Source: Krasilnikovia cinnamomea (lineage in GTDB: Bacteria; Actinomycetota; Actinomycetes; Mycobacteriales; Micromonosporaceae). From it: 64,000 nucleotides of DNA. Below are positions 36,234 to 43,899 of this stretch, piece by piece (position 1 is the first letter of the stretch; every line of letters begins with the position of its first letter). The notes under the pieces are model-generated. The model was not told where the DNA came from. It searched no databases and saw nothing but the letters and a program-made list of their open reading frames with translations. The stretch lies in NCBI RefSeq assembly GCF_004217545.1, contig NZ_SHKY01000001.1, positions 6,882,001-6,946,000 of the forward strand. The letters are read 5' to 3'. The translations under genes and the position numbers were made by a program.

Positions 36234-37812
36234 CGGCCCCGTCGGGGTCGTCGACCCGGGCGTGCCGGGCCGCTGGGGCCCGGTCCAGCGCGACCCGCTC
36301 CGTCTGCGGGGCCCGCTCCGTCTGCGGGGCCTGTTCGGTCTGCGGGGCCTGTTCGGTCTGCGGGGCCTGTTCGGAATGCGGGGCCTGTTCGGTCTGCGGG
36401 GCCCGCTCGGTCTCCGGGGTCTGTTCGGTCTCCGGGGTCGGGGCGGACGCCGGGAACCAGATCCGGGCCGCCAGGCCGTGCGGCCACGCCGGGGCCAGCG
36501 TGAACCGTCCGCCCGACGCCTCGACCAGCACCATGACGATCGACAGGCCGAGGCCCGCGCCGTCGACGTTCTGCTTGTCGGGTGCCCGCCAGAACCGCTC
36601 GGTCGCCTGCCGGCACTGTTCCTCGGTCATGCCCGGACCGTTGTCGCGGACCGTCACCTCCACGCCGCCGTCGCGGGCGTCCACCACGATCTCGACCCGG
36701 CCGCCGGCCGGGGTGAACTTCAGCGCGTTGTCGATCAGAGCGTCCAGGCACTGATCGAGGGCGGTGGCCACCAGCCGGGCGTGCTGCGGTTCGTCCGGGA
36801 CCGTGGTGACCAGCTCGATGCCGCGCCGCTCGGTCAGCGGGTGCCACGCCAGCCAGCGGTTCAGGGTCAGCGCCACGGCGTCCACCACCTCGACGCGTTG
36901 CCGGCCGCGCTCGGCACTCGCGAGGGCCAGCAGCCCGTCCAGCACGTCGGCCAGCCGGTCGGTCTCGGCCAGGGTGATCTCGTGATCGGCGCGGGCCGGC
37001 TCGCCGGTCAGGTGGTCGCCCAGGTCCTCCAGGCGCAGCCGCAGCACCGTCAGGGGGTTGCGCAGCTGGTGGCTGGCGTGGGCGACGAACGAACGCTGGC
37101 GTTCCAGCGCGTCCGCGACCGCGTCGGCCATCTCGTTGAAGCTGGCCGACAACCGGCGCAGCTCGGGCGGGCCGACCCCCGGTGGCACCCGGGCCTCGTT
37201 GTCGCCCGCCGCGATGTCGTGGGCGGCCGCGTCGAGCCGGGTCACCGGCCGCAGCACCCAGCCGGCCAGCCGGTGCGCGGCGATGAAGCAGGCCACCACC
37301 GCCAGCAGCCCGACCAGCCACAGCTCCAGCCAGGTCGAGACGATCGCGCCGCGGTTGCGCCCGGTCGGCGAGGCGGTCAGCACGATGCCGAGCACCGCCC
37401 CGCCGTCGCTGATCGGCACCGCGACCACCAGCTCCCGGTCGCGCCACGGCCACAGCGTCTCGGGGGTGCCGACCTGGCGTCCCGCCAGCGCGCCCCGCAT
37501 GGCGGTGTCGGCGCCCTCGGCGTCGGCCAGGGGCGAGCCGAACACGCTCAGTACCTGCTGGTCCTGGTCGGCCAGCAGCGTGCCGACGTCGTACAGGTCG
37601 TGGTAGCGGCGCAGCTCGTCGACGACCGCCTCCAGGTCGCCGCTGCGCATGGCGGGCGCCGCCAGGGAGGCGAAGCGGGTCGCGTCGGCCAGCCGGTCAG
37701 CGACGACCCGGTCCGTCTCCGAGTTCGTCAGCGACACCGCCAGCGGCACCTCGAGGGCGATCAGCACCATCGAGAGCAGCAGGAGGTACGTGATCACCAG
37801 TCGCCTGCGCAC
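36223..37812 (-). CDS. Two-component sensor histidine kinase with hexapeptide-repeat tail
   Basis: A 529-residue membrane kinase. A first membrane segment is at 6-28, an extracytoplasmic sensor of about 130 residues follows, and a second segment lies near 163-185. Then come HAMP, the dimerisation box with H248 in SHQLRNPLTVLR, the N box DNALKF, and G boxes DNGPGM and GAGLGLSI. It starts 12 bases after the response regulator stop, so the two form one operon. The C-terminus is unusual: eight hexapeptides of the type A/T-P-x-T/S-E-Q/R, after the ATPase domain. The convergent TAXI protein is a possible ligand-binding partner for the sensor domain. Signal unknown. Confidence 0.93.
   Translation of the reverse strand: MRRRLVITYLLLLSMVLIALEVPLAVSLTNSETDRVVADRLADATRFASLAAPAMRSGDLEAVVDELRRYHDLYDVGTLLADQDQQVLSVFGSPLADAEGADTAMRGALAGRQVGTPETLWPWRDRELVVAVPISDGGAVLGIVLTASPTGRNRGAIVSTWLELWLVGLLAVVACFIAAHRLAGWVLRPVTRLDAAAHDIAAGDNEARVPPGVGPPELRRLSASFNEMADAVADALERQRSFVAHASHQLRNPLTVLRLRLEDLGDHLTGEPARADHEITLAETDRLADVLDGLLALASAERGRQRVEVVDAVALTLNRWLAWHPLTERRGIELVTTVPDEPQHARLVATALDQCLDALIDNALKFTPAGGRVEIVVDARDGGVEVTVRDNGPGMTEEQCRQATERFWRAPDKQNVDGAGLGLSIVMVLVEASGGRFTLAPAWPHGLAARIWFPASAPTPETEQTPETERAPQTEQAPHSEQAPQTEQAPQTEQAPQTERAPQTERVALDRAPAARHARVDDPDGAVKA
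36296..36439 (-). repeat. Eight 18-bp tandem repeats inside the sensor kinase gene
   Basis: Eight in-frame 18-base units with few differences encode hexapeptides such as APQTEQ, APQTER and TPETEQ at the C-terminus of the kinase. The in-frame unit length means copy number can vary without breaking the gene. Confidence 0.9.
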
Positions 37813-37824
37813 GCCGCCCCCTGC

Positions 37825-38484
37825 CTACCCGGTGCACAGACGGTAGCCGACCCCCCGGACGGTCTGCACCAGGTCGGGACGGCGCAGCTTGGCCCGCAGC
37901 GAGGCCACGTGCACTTCCAGGGTGTGCCGGCCCGACCAGGTCGTCTGCCAGACGTCCAGCATGATCCGTTCCCGGGTGAGCGCGACGCCGGGACGGCGTG
38001 CCAGCGAGGCGAGGATGTCGAACTCCTTGCGGGTCAGGGTGACCGGTTCGGCGTCGACCTGCACCGTACGGGCGGCGTGGTCGATGCGCAGCGGCCCCAC
38101 CTCGACCACCTCGCTGGGCGGCGGCCCCTGCCGGTCGGTACGCCGCAGCAGGGCCACGATGCGTGCCTGCAACTCCGCCATGGAGAACGGCTTCACCACG
38201 TAGTCGTCGGCGCCGACCAGCAGCCCCGAGACCCGGTCGCGTTCCTCGGCGCGGGCGGTCACGGCGATGATGCCCAGGTGTGCGTTGCGTGCGCGCAGGG
38301 CCCGGCACACGTCGATCCCGTCGCCGTCGGGCAGGTTCAGGTCCAGCAGGACCAGGTCGCAGGGGGCCGCCGCCAGCGCCGCGGTGGCCGTCGCGGCGTG
38401 CTCGACCTCGTAGCCGCGGCGCTGCAGCATCGAGGCCATCACCCCGGCGACCCGCAGATCGTCCTCCACCAGCAGTATCCGCAT
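37825..38484 (-). CDS. OmpR/PhoB-family response regulator
   Basis: A 219-residue regulator. The receiver domain has the acidic pair in LVEDD, phosphoacceptor D48 in LLDLNLPDG, Thr in AVTARAEE and Lys in VVKPFSM. A C-terminal winged helix follows, with LTRKEFDIL and the recognition segment TLEVHVASLRAKL, ending in VRGVGYRL. It is first in an operon with the histidine kinase that starts 12 bases later. I chose the ATG at 38484 directly before the first beta strand; a GTG at 38511 would add nine residues and neither has a strong ribosome site. Targets are not visible. Confidence 0.93.
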   Translation of the reverse strand: MRILLVEDDLRVAGVMASMLQRRGYEVEHAATATAALAAAPCDLVLLDLNLPDGDGIDVCRALRARNAHLGIIAVTARAEERDRVSGLLVGADDYVVKPFSMAELQARIVALLRRTDRQGPPPSEVVEVGPLRIDHAARTVQVDAEPVTLTRKEFDILASLARRPGVALTRERIMLDVWQTTWSGRHTLEVHVASLRAKLRRPDLVQTVRGVGYRLCTG

Positions 38485-38641
38485 CGATGCACGCCCATCG
38501 CCGCTCGTCACGTCGTCGTCCGAAACGCCGAATCTAACCTCCCGACGTTTCGGCGCGGGACCCGCGGGCGGACCTCGGTACGCACCCTAACGGCCGATTT
38601 CGGGTGACTGGCGACACCGCTCCCGCCCGCAGAACGCGCGA

Positions 38642-38679
38642 GGCACCGTGCGAGCCCGGACTGCGGCTCGCACGGTGCC
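38642..38679. terminator. Hairpin downstream of katG
   Basis: Perfect 15-bp inverted repeat (arms 38642-38656 and 38665-38679) with an 8-base loop, 11 bases past the katG stop. It should end the furA-katG transcript before the response regulator promoter region. Confidence 0.8.
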
Positions 38680-38689
38680 CGCGTGCGGA

Positions 38690-40876
38690 TCAGGCCGCGG
38701 GCCGGTCCAGGTTCATGACCTTCACCCAGGCGGCGATGAAGTCCGCGATGAACTTCTCCTTCGCGTCGTCGCTGGCGTACACCTCGGCGAGCGCGCGCAG
38801 CACCGAGTTCGAGCCGAAGACCAGGTCCGCGCGGGTGGCGGTCCACTTCACCTCGCCCGTACGCAGGTCGCGGCCCTCGAAGGTCTCCTCGTCACCCTCG
38901 GCGGTCGCCGACCAGGCCGTGCCGACGTCGAGCAGGTTGACGAAGAAGTCGTTGGTCAGCGTTCCCGGCCGCCCCGTCAGCACGCCGTGGTGCGACTGAC
39001 CGGTGTTCGCGTTGAGCGCCCGCAGGCCGCCCACCAGCACGGTCAGCTCGGGCGCGGTCAGGGTCAGCAGCTGCGCCCGGTCGACCAGCAGTTGCTCCGT
39101 GGGCCGCCGGTGCCCCTTGCCGAGGTAGTTGCGGAACCCGTCGTGGGTGGGCTCCAGCACGGCGAAGGACTCCTCGTCCGTCTGCTCCTGCGTCGCGTCC
39201 GTACGCCCCGGGGTGAACGGGACGGTGACGTCGTACCCGGCGTCGCGGGCGGCCCGCTCGATCGCCGCGCCGCCGCCGAGCACGATCAGGTCGGCCAGCG
39301 AGACCCGCACCGCGCCCGCACCGGCGTTGAACTCCTGCTGGATCGACTCCAGCGTGCGCAGCACCCGGGTGAGCTGGGCCGGGTCGTTGACCTCCCAGCT
39401 GTTCTGCGGGGCGAGGCGGATACGCGCCCCGTTGGCGCCGCCGCGCTTGTCGGTGCCCCGGAACGTCGACGCCGACGCCCAGGCCGTGGCGACCAGTTCG
39501 GGCACCGACAGGCCCGAGGCGAGGATGTCCTCCTTGAGCGCGGCGATCTGCGCCGCCCCGATCAGCTCGTGGGTGACCGGCGGCACCGGGTCCTGCCAGA
39601 TCTGCGGCTCGGCCGGAACCTGCGGGCCGACGTAGCGCCAGATCGGCCCCATGTCGCGGTGGGTGAGCTTGAACCAGGCCTTGGCGAACGCGTCCGCGAA
39701 CTCCTGCGGGTTCTCGTAGAAGCGGCGCGAGATCTGCTCGTAGATCGGGTCGACCCGCAGCGCGAGGTCGGTGGTGAGCATCATCGGCGCATGCTTCTTC
39801 GCCGGGTCGTGGGCGTCGGGCACCAGGTCGGCGGCGGCCGGGTCGGTCGGCTTCCACTGCTTGGCCCCGGCCGGGCTGGTCGTCTGCTCCCACTCGAAGC
39901 TGAACAGGGTCTCGAAGTACGTGTTGTCCCAGGTGATCGGGGTGGGTGTCCAGGCGCCCTCGAGGCCGCTGGTGATGGTGTCGCCGCCCTTGCCGGTGCC
40001 GTGGCTGTTCTTCCAGCCCAGACCCATCTCCTGCAGGGCGGCGGCCTCGGGCTCGGGGCCGACGTGCGTGTCGGGCTTCGCCGCGCCGTGCGTCTTGCCG
40101 AAGGTGTGCCCGCCCGCGATCAGCGCCACGGTCTCCTCGTCGTTCATCGCCATCCGGCGGAACGTCTCCCGGATGTCGCGGGCCGCGGCGAGGGCGTCCG
40201 GGTTGCCGTTGGGGCCCTCCGGGTTCACGTAGATCAGGCCCATCTGCACGGCACCGTACGGCTTGGCCAGCTCACGGTCGCCGCTGTAGCGCTGGTCGCC
40301 GAGCCAGGTGTCCTCGGTGCCCCAGTTGATCTCCTCCGGCTCCCACACGTCCTGCCGCCCGCCGCCGAAGCCGAACGTCCGGAAGCCCATCGACTCCAGG
40401 GCGACGTTGCCCGCGAAGACCATCAGGTCGGCCCAGGACACCTTCCGGCCGTACTTCTGCTTGACCGGCCACAGCAGGCGGCGGGCCTTGTCCAGGTTCG
40501 CGTTGTCCGGCCAGCTGTTCAGCGGTGCGAAGCGCTGGTCGCCGGAGCCCGCGCCGCCACGCCCGTCGCTGATGCGGTACGTGCCCGCGCTGTGCCACGC
40601 CATCCGGATGAACAGCGGCCCGTAGTGGCCGTAGTCGGCTGGCCACCAGTCCTGCGAGGTCGTCATGACGGCCTCGATGTCGGCCTTCAGGGCATCGAGG
40701 TCGACGGTGCGGAACGCCTCGGCGTAGTCGAAGTCGGCGCCCATCGGATCGCCCGCGGCGGGGTTCTGGTGCAGGACGCTCACATCCAGCTGGTTCGGCC
40801 ACCAGTCCTGGTTCGACCTGGCCGTCGGCGGGCGAACGGGCGCCTCGCCGGAGATGAGGCCCTTGTTGTCACTCAC
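38690..40876 (-). CDS. katG: Catalase-peroxidase KatG
   Basis: A bifunctional haem enzyme of 728 residues, full length with both peroxidase-like halves. The distal site is R91, W94 and H95 in RMAWHSAG. The Tyr of MGLIYVNPEG and the Met of RRMAMNDEE complete the Met-Tyr-Trp crosslink typical of KatG. The proximal His is in IAGGHTFGKTHG. It destroys hydrogen peroxide and peroxynitrite in the cytoplasm. The GTG start at 40876 has AAGGAG upstream. It follows the furA-type repressor gene by 65 bases on the same strand, the classical actinobacterial furA-katG arrangement in which oxidised FurA releases the operon. Confidence 0.98.
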   Translation of the reverse strand: MSDNKGLISGEAPVRPPTARSNQDWWPNQLDVSVLHQNPAAGDPMGADFDYAEAFRTVDLDALKADIEAVMTTSQDWWPADYGHYGPLFIRMAWHSAGTYRISDGRGGAGSGDQRFAPLNSWPDNANLDKARRLLWPVKQKYGRKVSWADLMVFAGNVALESMGFRTFGFGGGRQDVWEPEEINWGTEDTWLGDQRYSGDRELAKPYGAVQMGLIYVNPEGPNGNPDALAAARDIRETFRRMAMNDEETVALIAGGHTFGKTHGAAKPDTHVGPEPEAAALQEMGLGWKNSHGTGKGGDTITSGLEGAWTPTPITWDNTYFETLFSFEWEQTTSPAGAKQWKPTDPAAADLVPDAHDPAKKHAPMMLTTDLALRVDPIYEQISRRFYENPQEFADAFAKAWFKLTHRDMGPIWRYVGPQVPAEPQIWQDPVPPVTHELIGAAQIAALKEDILASGLSVPELVATAWASASTFRGTDKRGGANGARIRLAPQNSWEVNDPAQLTRVLRTLESIQQEFNAGAGAVRVSLADLIVLGGGAAIERAARDAGYDVTVPFTPGRTDATQEQTDEESFAVLEPTHDGFRNYLGKGHRRPTEQLLVDRAQLLTLTAPELTVLVGGLRALNANTGQSHHGVLTGRPGTLTNDFFVNLLDVGTAWSATAEGDEETFEGRDLRTGEVKWTATRADLVFGSNSVLRALAEVYASDDAKEKFIADFIAAWVKVMNLDRPAA

Positions 40877-40941
40877 GTTGCTCTCCTTGGGACTCGAAAG
40901 CCGGTCGCCGTCGTCTGGCGCGGACCGGGCGGATCGGTGGA

Positions 40942-41370
40942 TCAGGCGGCTGAGGTGGAGCAGGCGGGGCAGACGCCCCAGTAGACGACCTCGGCCTCGT
41001 CGATGGCGTAGCCGTGGTCGTCGGAGGCGGTCAGGCAGGGCGTCTGTCCGACGGCGCAGTCGACGTCGGCGATCTCGCCGCACGAACGGCACACGACGTG
41101 GTGGTGGTTGTCGCCGACCCGCGACTCGTAGCGGGGCACGGAGCCGGCCGGCTCGATGCGCCGTACGAGCCGCGCGGCGGTCAACGCCCGCAGGACGTCG
41201 TAGACCGCCTGGGTGGAGACGTCGCCGAGCTCCCCGCGCACGGCCCGGATGATCGTGTCCGTGTCGGCGTGGGGATGCCCGTGCACCGCGGTCAGCACCG
41301 CGAGGCGGGGCCGGGTCACCCGCAGCGCGGCCCCGCGCAGCAGGGCGTCTGCGTCGAACGTCGTGTGCAC
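40942..41370 (-). CDS. furA: Fur-family peroxide-responsive repressor FurA
   Basis: A 142-residue Fur-family repressor. The N-terminal winged helix runs through RVTRPRLAVLTAVHGHPHADTDTI and VSTQAVYDVLRAL. The metal-binding half has HHHVVCRSC and a second CxxC near the end (CPAC), fitting a structural zinc site plus a regulatory metal site. It lies directly upstream of katG and probably represses both genes until peroxide inactivates it. Start choice is open: the GTG at 41370, used here, fits the family's length, while the GTG at 41385 abuts the FurA box, as in leaderless mycobacterial furA. Confidence 0.9.
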   Translation of the reverse strand: MHTTFDADALLRGAALRVTRPRLAVLTAVHGHPHADTDTIIRAVRGELGDVSTQAVYDVLRALTAARLVRRIEPAGSVPRYESRVGDNHHHVVCRSCGEIADVDCAVGQTPCLTASDDHGYAIDEAEVVYWGVCPACSTSAA

Positions 41371-41384
41371 CGTCTGAGTGTGCA

Positions 41385-41409
41385 CCCCTTTTCTGGAATC
41401 AGTCAAGAA
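41385..41409 (-). promoter_or_regulatory. furA: FurA box and promoter of furA-katG
   Basis: Read on the minus strand the sequence is TCTTGACTGATTCCAGAAAA followed by a G run. It closely matches the operator that FurA protects upstream of mycobacterial furA (TTGACT, then ATTCCAGAAAAGGG). TTGACT probably also acts as the -35 element. The match is from memory of that operator, not a search. Confidence 0.75.
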
Positions 41410-41467
41410 AGCCGTGGCGCGTTTCGTCCCGGGATGTCTTGTGTGGCGACGGTCACCCACAGTTCTG

Positions 41468-41485
41468 GAGCAGGTGCTCTAATAT
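41468..41485 (+). promoter_or_regulatory. Candidate TetR operator and -10 box before DUF4442-tetR
   Basis: GAGCAGGTGCTC is an imperfect palindrome (GAGCA, two bases, TGCTC). It is followed directly by TAATAT, a good -10 hexamer in otherwise GC-rich DNA, about 40 bases before the ATG of the DUF4442 gene. A palindrome touching the -10 box of a gene pair that ends in a TetR regulator suggests autoregulation. Confidence 0.5.
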
Positions 41486-41523
41486 TGGCCGGACCAGCCT
41501 GGGACGAACGAGAGGACGCTCGG

Positions 41524-42054
41524 ATGAGCGCGACGACGAAGCCGCAGCCCCCGGTGTTGAGCCTGTACCGGCGCCTGGCCCGCCGGCCCTTCGGGCGCCG
41601 CCTGTTCTCCCTGGCGGTCTCCTGGAAGGCGCCGTACTTCCGGTCGATCGGGGCGGTGTTCGTCGATCTGGCGCCCGGCCGGGGCGAGGTCGCGGCGCGC
41701 AACCGCTGGCGGGTGCACAACCACATCGGCACCTTCCACGCCATCGCCTGCTGCAACCTCGCCGAGCTCGCCGCGGGCACCACGATCGAGGTCAGCGTCC
41801 CCGCCAGTCACCGGTGGATCCCCAAGGGCATGACCGTGTCCTACCTCGCCAAGGCCGAGACCGACCTGCGCGCCGTCGCGGTCGTCGAGGACCTCACCGG
41901 CCTGGCCGCCGACGAGTCGCGCGAGGTCGTCGTCCCGGTCGACGTGATCGACACCCGCGGCACGACGGTGGTGCACGCGGACATCACCATGTGGGTCACC
42001 CCGCGGCGGAGGGAGGCCGTGGTCGATGCCCCGGCCGCGGGTCCACGCGCCTGA
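41524..42054 (+). CDS. DUF4442 (hotdog-fold thioesterase-like) protein
   Basis: A 176-residue cytoplasmic protein with the NHIGTFHAIACCNLAELAAG segment typical of DUF4442, a divergent hotdog-fold family related to acyl-CoA thioesterases such as PaaI. The usual acidic catalytic residue is not obvious, so activity is uncertain. The start ATG lies about 40 bases after a TAATAT box. Its 3' end overlaps the start of the TetR gene by 29 bases, so the two are translationally linked, and the pair probably forms a small self-controlled fatty-acid or acyl-CoA-related unit. Confidence 0.75.
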   Translation: MSATTKPQPPVLSLYRRLARRPFGRRLFSLAVSWKAPYFRSIGAVFVDLAPGRGEVAARNRWRVHNHIGTFHAIACCNLAELAAGTTIEVSVPASHRWIPKGMTVSYLAKAETDLRAVAVVEDLTGLAADESREVVVPVDVIDTRGTTVVHADITMWVTPRRREAVVDAPAAGPRA

Positions 42055-42682
42055 CGCGCTCCTCGACGCCGCCGAGGAGCTGATCGTCGAACGCGGGCGG
42101 GCCAGCCTCACCGTCCGCGCCCTGGCCGAACGGGCCGGCGCGTCCAACGGCAGCATCTACCACACGTTCGGCTCCCTGGAGACCGTCGTCGGCGCCGCGT
42201 GGCAGCGCCGGGGCCGGGAGTTCCTGGCCATGCAGCGCGGCGCGGTCGACGAGGTCCTGGCCGCCGGCCCACGGCGAGCGCCCGCCGGGCAGAGCCTGCC
42301 GGAGGGTGGGCGGCGGGCGGTGCTGGCCGCGGCCGACGCACCCGCGCGGTTCGCCGACCAGCAGCCGCGCGCGGCGCGGCTGCTGGTCACCCTGCGCCGC
42401 GACGACGTGCTCACCGACGCGGTCGCCCCGGCGGTCGCCGACCGGCTGCGCGCCCTCGACGCCGCCCTGGTCGACACGCTGCGCCTGCTGGCCCTCGCCG
42501 TGTGGGGCCGGGGTGACGGCGCCGCCGTGGACGCCGTCACCACCTGCGTGGTGCGGCTGCCGGGGGCAATGCTGTTCCCGGAGATCCGTGCCGGGCGGGT
42601 GCGGCCGCACACGCGCGCCCAGCTCGCCGCGGCCGTCGGCGCCGTCCTCGACTGCGGCCCGCCGCCCCGTCCCCAGCCTTGA
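42026..42682 (+). CDS. TetR-family transcriptional regulator
   Basis: A 218-residue regulator. The N-terminal HTH is clear: ALLDAAEELIVERG, then LTVRALAERAGASNGSIYHTFGS in positions 29-51, followed by a helical ligand-binding domain with no identifiable ligand residues. It overlaps the upstream DUF4442 gene by 29 bases and has no promoter of its own that I can see. The palindrome at 41468-41479 is the likely operator. Ligand may be an acyl-CoA, judging only by the neighbour. Confidence 0.9.
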   Translation: MPRPRVHAPDALLDAAEELIVERGRASLTVRALAERAGASNGSIYHTFGSLETVVGAAWQRRGREFLAMQRGAVDEVLAAGPRRAPAGQSLPEGGRRAVLAAADAPARFADQQPRAARLLVTLRRDDVLTDAVAPAVADRLRALDAALVDTLRLLALAVWGRGDGAAVDAVTTCVVRLPGAMLFPEIRAGRVRPHTRAQLAAAVGAVLDCGPPPRPQP

Positions 42683-42789
42683 TCCGGCGGGGGTCACCCC
42701 GCCGAGGCTGGGGATTCGCCCGGCGCGGATGAGGCGGACCGGCCCGCCGAGCGGCACGGTGGACTCCTCTGATGATCGGGAGGGGACCC

Positions 42790-43062
42790 ATGGCGAGCAT
42801 CACGGAGTCGCGACACGTGCCCACGGGCACCGTGCTGCTGACCGGCGCCACGTTGACCGTGATCGGCGGAGTGATCGGCCTCGCCGGTGCGGCGCTGACC
42901 GCCGTGGCCGCCGTGGTGGCCGTGCGGCGGCGGGTGGGGCAGATGGAGACTCCACCGACCGAGCTGGCGCTGCACCACTGGCGGCGGGCCAGGAGCGCCG
43001 TCCACGCGGGCGCGGACGCGTGGCGCGACGGACACCTGTCCGAGCCGCTGCGCACGTCCTGA
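42790..43062 (+). CDS. Small membrane protein of unknown function
   Basis: 90 residues. Two closely spaced hydrophobic segments (about 11-45) rich in Gly, Ala and Val are followed by RRR, then a soluble tail with HHWRRARSAVHAGADAWRDG. This tail pattern is common in small actinobacterial membrane proteins of unknown role. The start ATG has GGGAGGGG upstream. It stands alone between the tetR gene and a convergent flavodoxin. Confidence 0.6.
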   Translation: MASITESRHVPTGTVLLTGATLTVIGGVIGLAGAALTAVAAVVAVRRRVGQMETPPTELALHHWRRARSAVHAGADAWRDGHLSEPLRTS

Positions 43063-43101
43063 CCTCAGCCGGCGCGGGCGCGGCCGCTTTCCGTACGTGA
43101 C

Positions 43102-43125
43102 CGCGCCCGATCGTGGCCGGGCGCG
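43102..43125. terminator. Short GC hairpin between convergent genes
   Basis: Inverted repeat of 8 bp (43102-43109 and 43118-43125) around an 8-base loop, between the stops of the small membrane protein and the flavodoxin. Confidence 0.5.
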
Positions 43126-43134
43126 ACCGTCGTC

Positions 43135-43650
43135 TCAGACGCCGGCCAGCTCCCGGCCCCACTGCCGCGCCCGGTCCAGCTCCTCCGGGACGAGCTCGTT
43201 CTCCTTGGTGACCAGGAAGCTCACCGGCTCCGTCACCATGTCCAGGCCGTGCCGGCGCAGCCGCCGTCCGATCCCCTTGGCCGCCCGCCCGGTCAGCAGC
43301 GGCGGCAGGTCGACCCGGGTGTCGAAGGCGGCCGCCCGGGCGTGCAGCGACGGCAGCGCGTCGAACCAGTCCCGTAGGCCCGGGCCCTCGGCGTCCGGGT
43401 CGAGCGTCAGCGCACTGCCGGGTTCGCCCGCCTGGGCCACCGCGGCCTGCCGGGAAGCGGCCCGGCTGATGCCGTGCGCGTGCGTCGGGCCACCCACCAC
43501 GATCAGGTCCGCGTCCGCGAGCAGGCGGGCGTCGGCCCGTTCCACCGGCACGACGTCGACCCGGTAGGCGCCGTCCAGACCGGCCCCGATCGCGTCGGCC
43601 ACCCGGTGCGTGTTGCCGTACATCGATTCGTACACCACCACCGCGTGCAT
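43135..43650 (-). CDS. Flavodoxin-family protein
   Basis: A 171-residue protein. The FMN phosphate loop is at the start (ESMYGNTHRVADAI), and VVGGPTHAHG near residue 53-62 forms the second flavin-binding loop. Flavodoxins carry single electrons between redox enzymes in the cytoplasm. Start ATG at 43650 has GGAGGA 8 bases upstream. It is divergent from the aminoacyl-phosphatidylglycerol operon and convergent with a small membrane protein, so no partner is suggested by position. Confidence 0.85.
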   Translation of the reverse strand: MHAVVVYESMYGNTHRVADAIGAGLDGAYRVDVVPVERADARLLADADLIVVGGPTHAHGISRAASRQAAVAQAGEPGSALTLDPDAEGPGLRDWFDALPSLHARAAAFDTRVDLPPLLTGRAAKGIGRRLRRHGLDMVTEPVSFLVTKENELVPEELDRARQWGRELAGV

Positions 43651-43899
43651 GGCTTCCTCCACTACCTCGGCCTCGCCCCTGAGCCTCGCGCCCTGGCACG
43701 ATCGTGACCAGGGCCGATGGTCATTCCACAAGGACCGAACGGCCGCCGCCCCGGTTCGTCCACGCGACGGCGTGACTGCGGTGCGTGTCCGCTCCTCGGC
43801 CGAAAGTCGCAGTTGCTTGCCTCAGGTCCCTACGCTCGGCCGACGTCACGGCACGGCGGACTTGGCCAAGATGTTCGGGGCCATGGATGGGCGGGAGCG

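Noticed and set aside
36296..36439. CRISPR or iteron-like DNA repeats
   Set aside because: The repeats are directly adjacent 18-bp units without spacers, in frame within a kinase gene; they encode a peptide repeat.
38648..40984. A plus-strand open frame of about 780 codons
   Set aside because: Antisense shadow of katG; no start signal and no motif.
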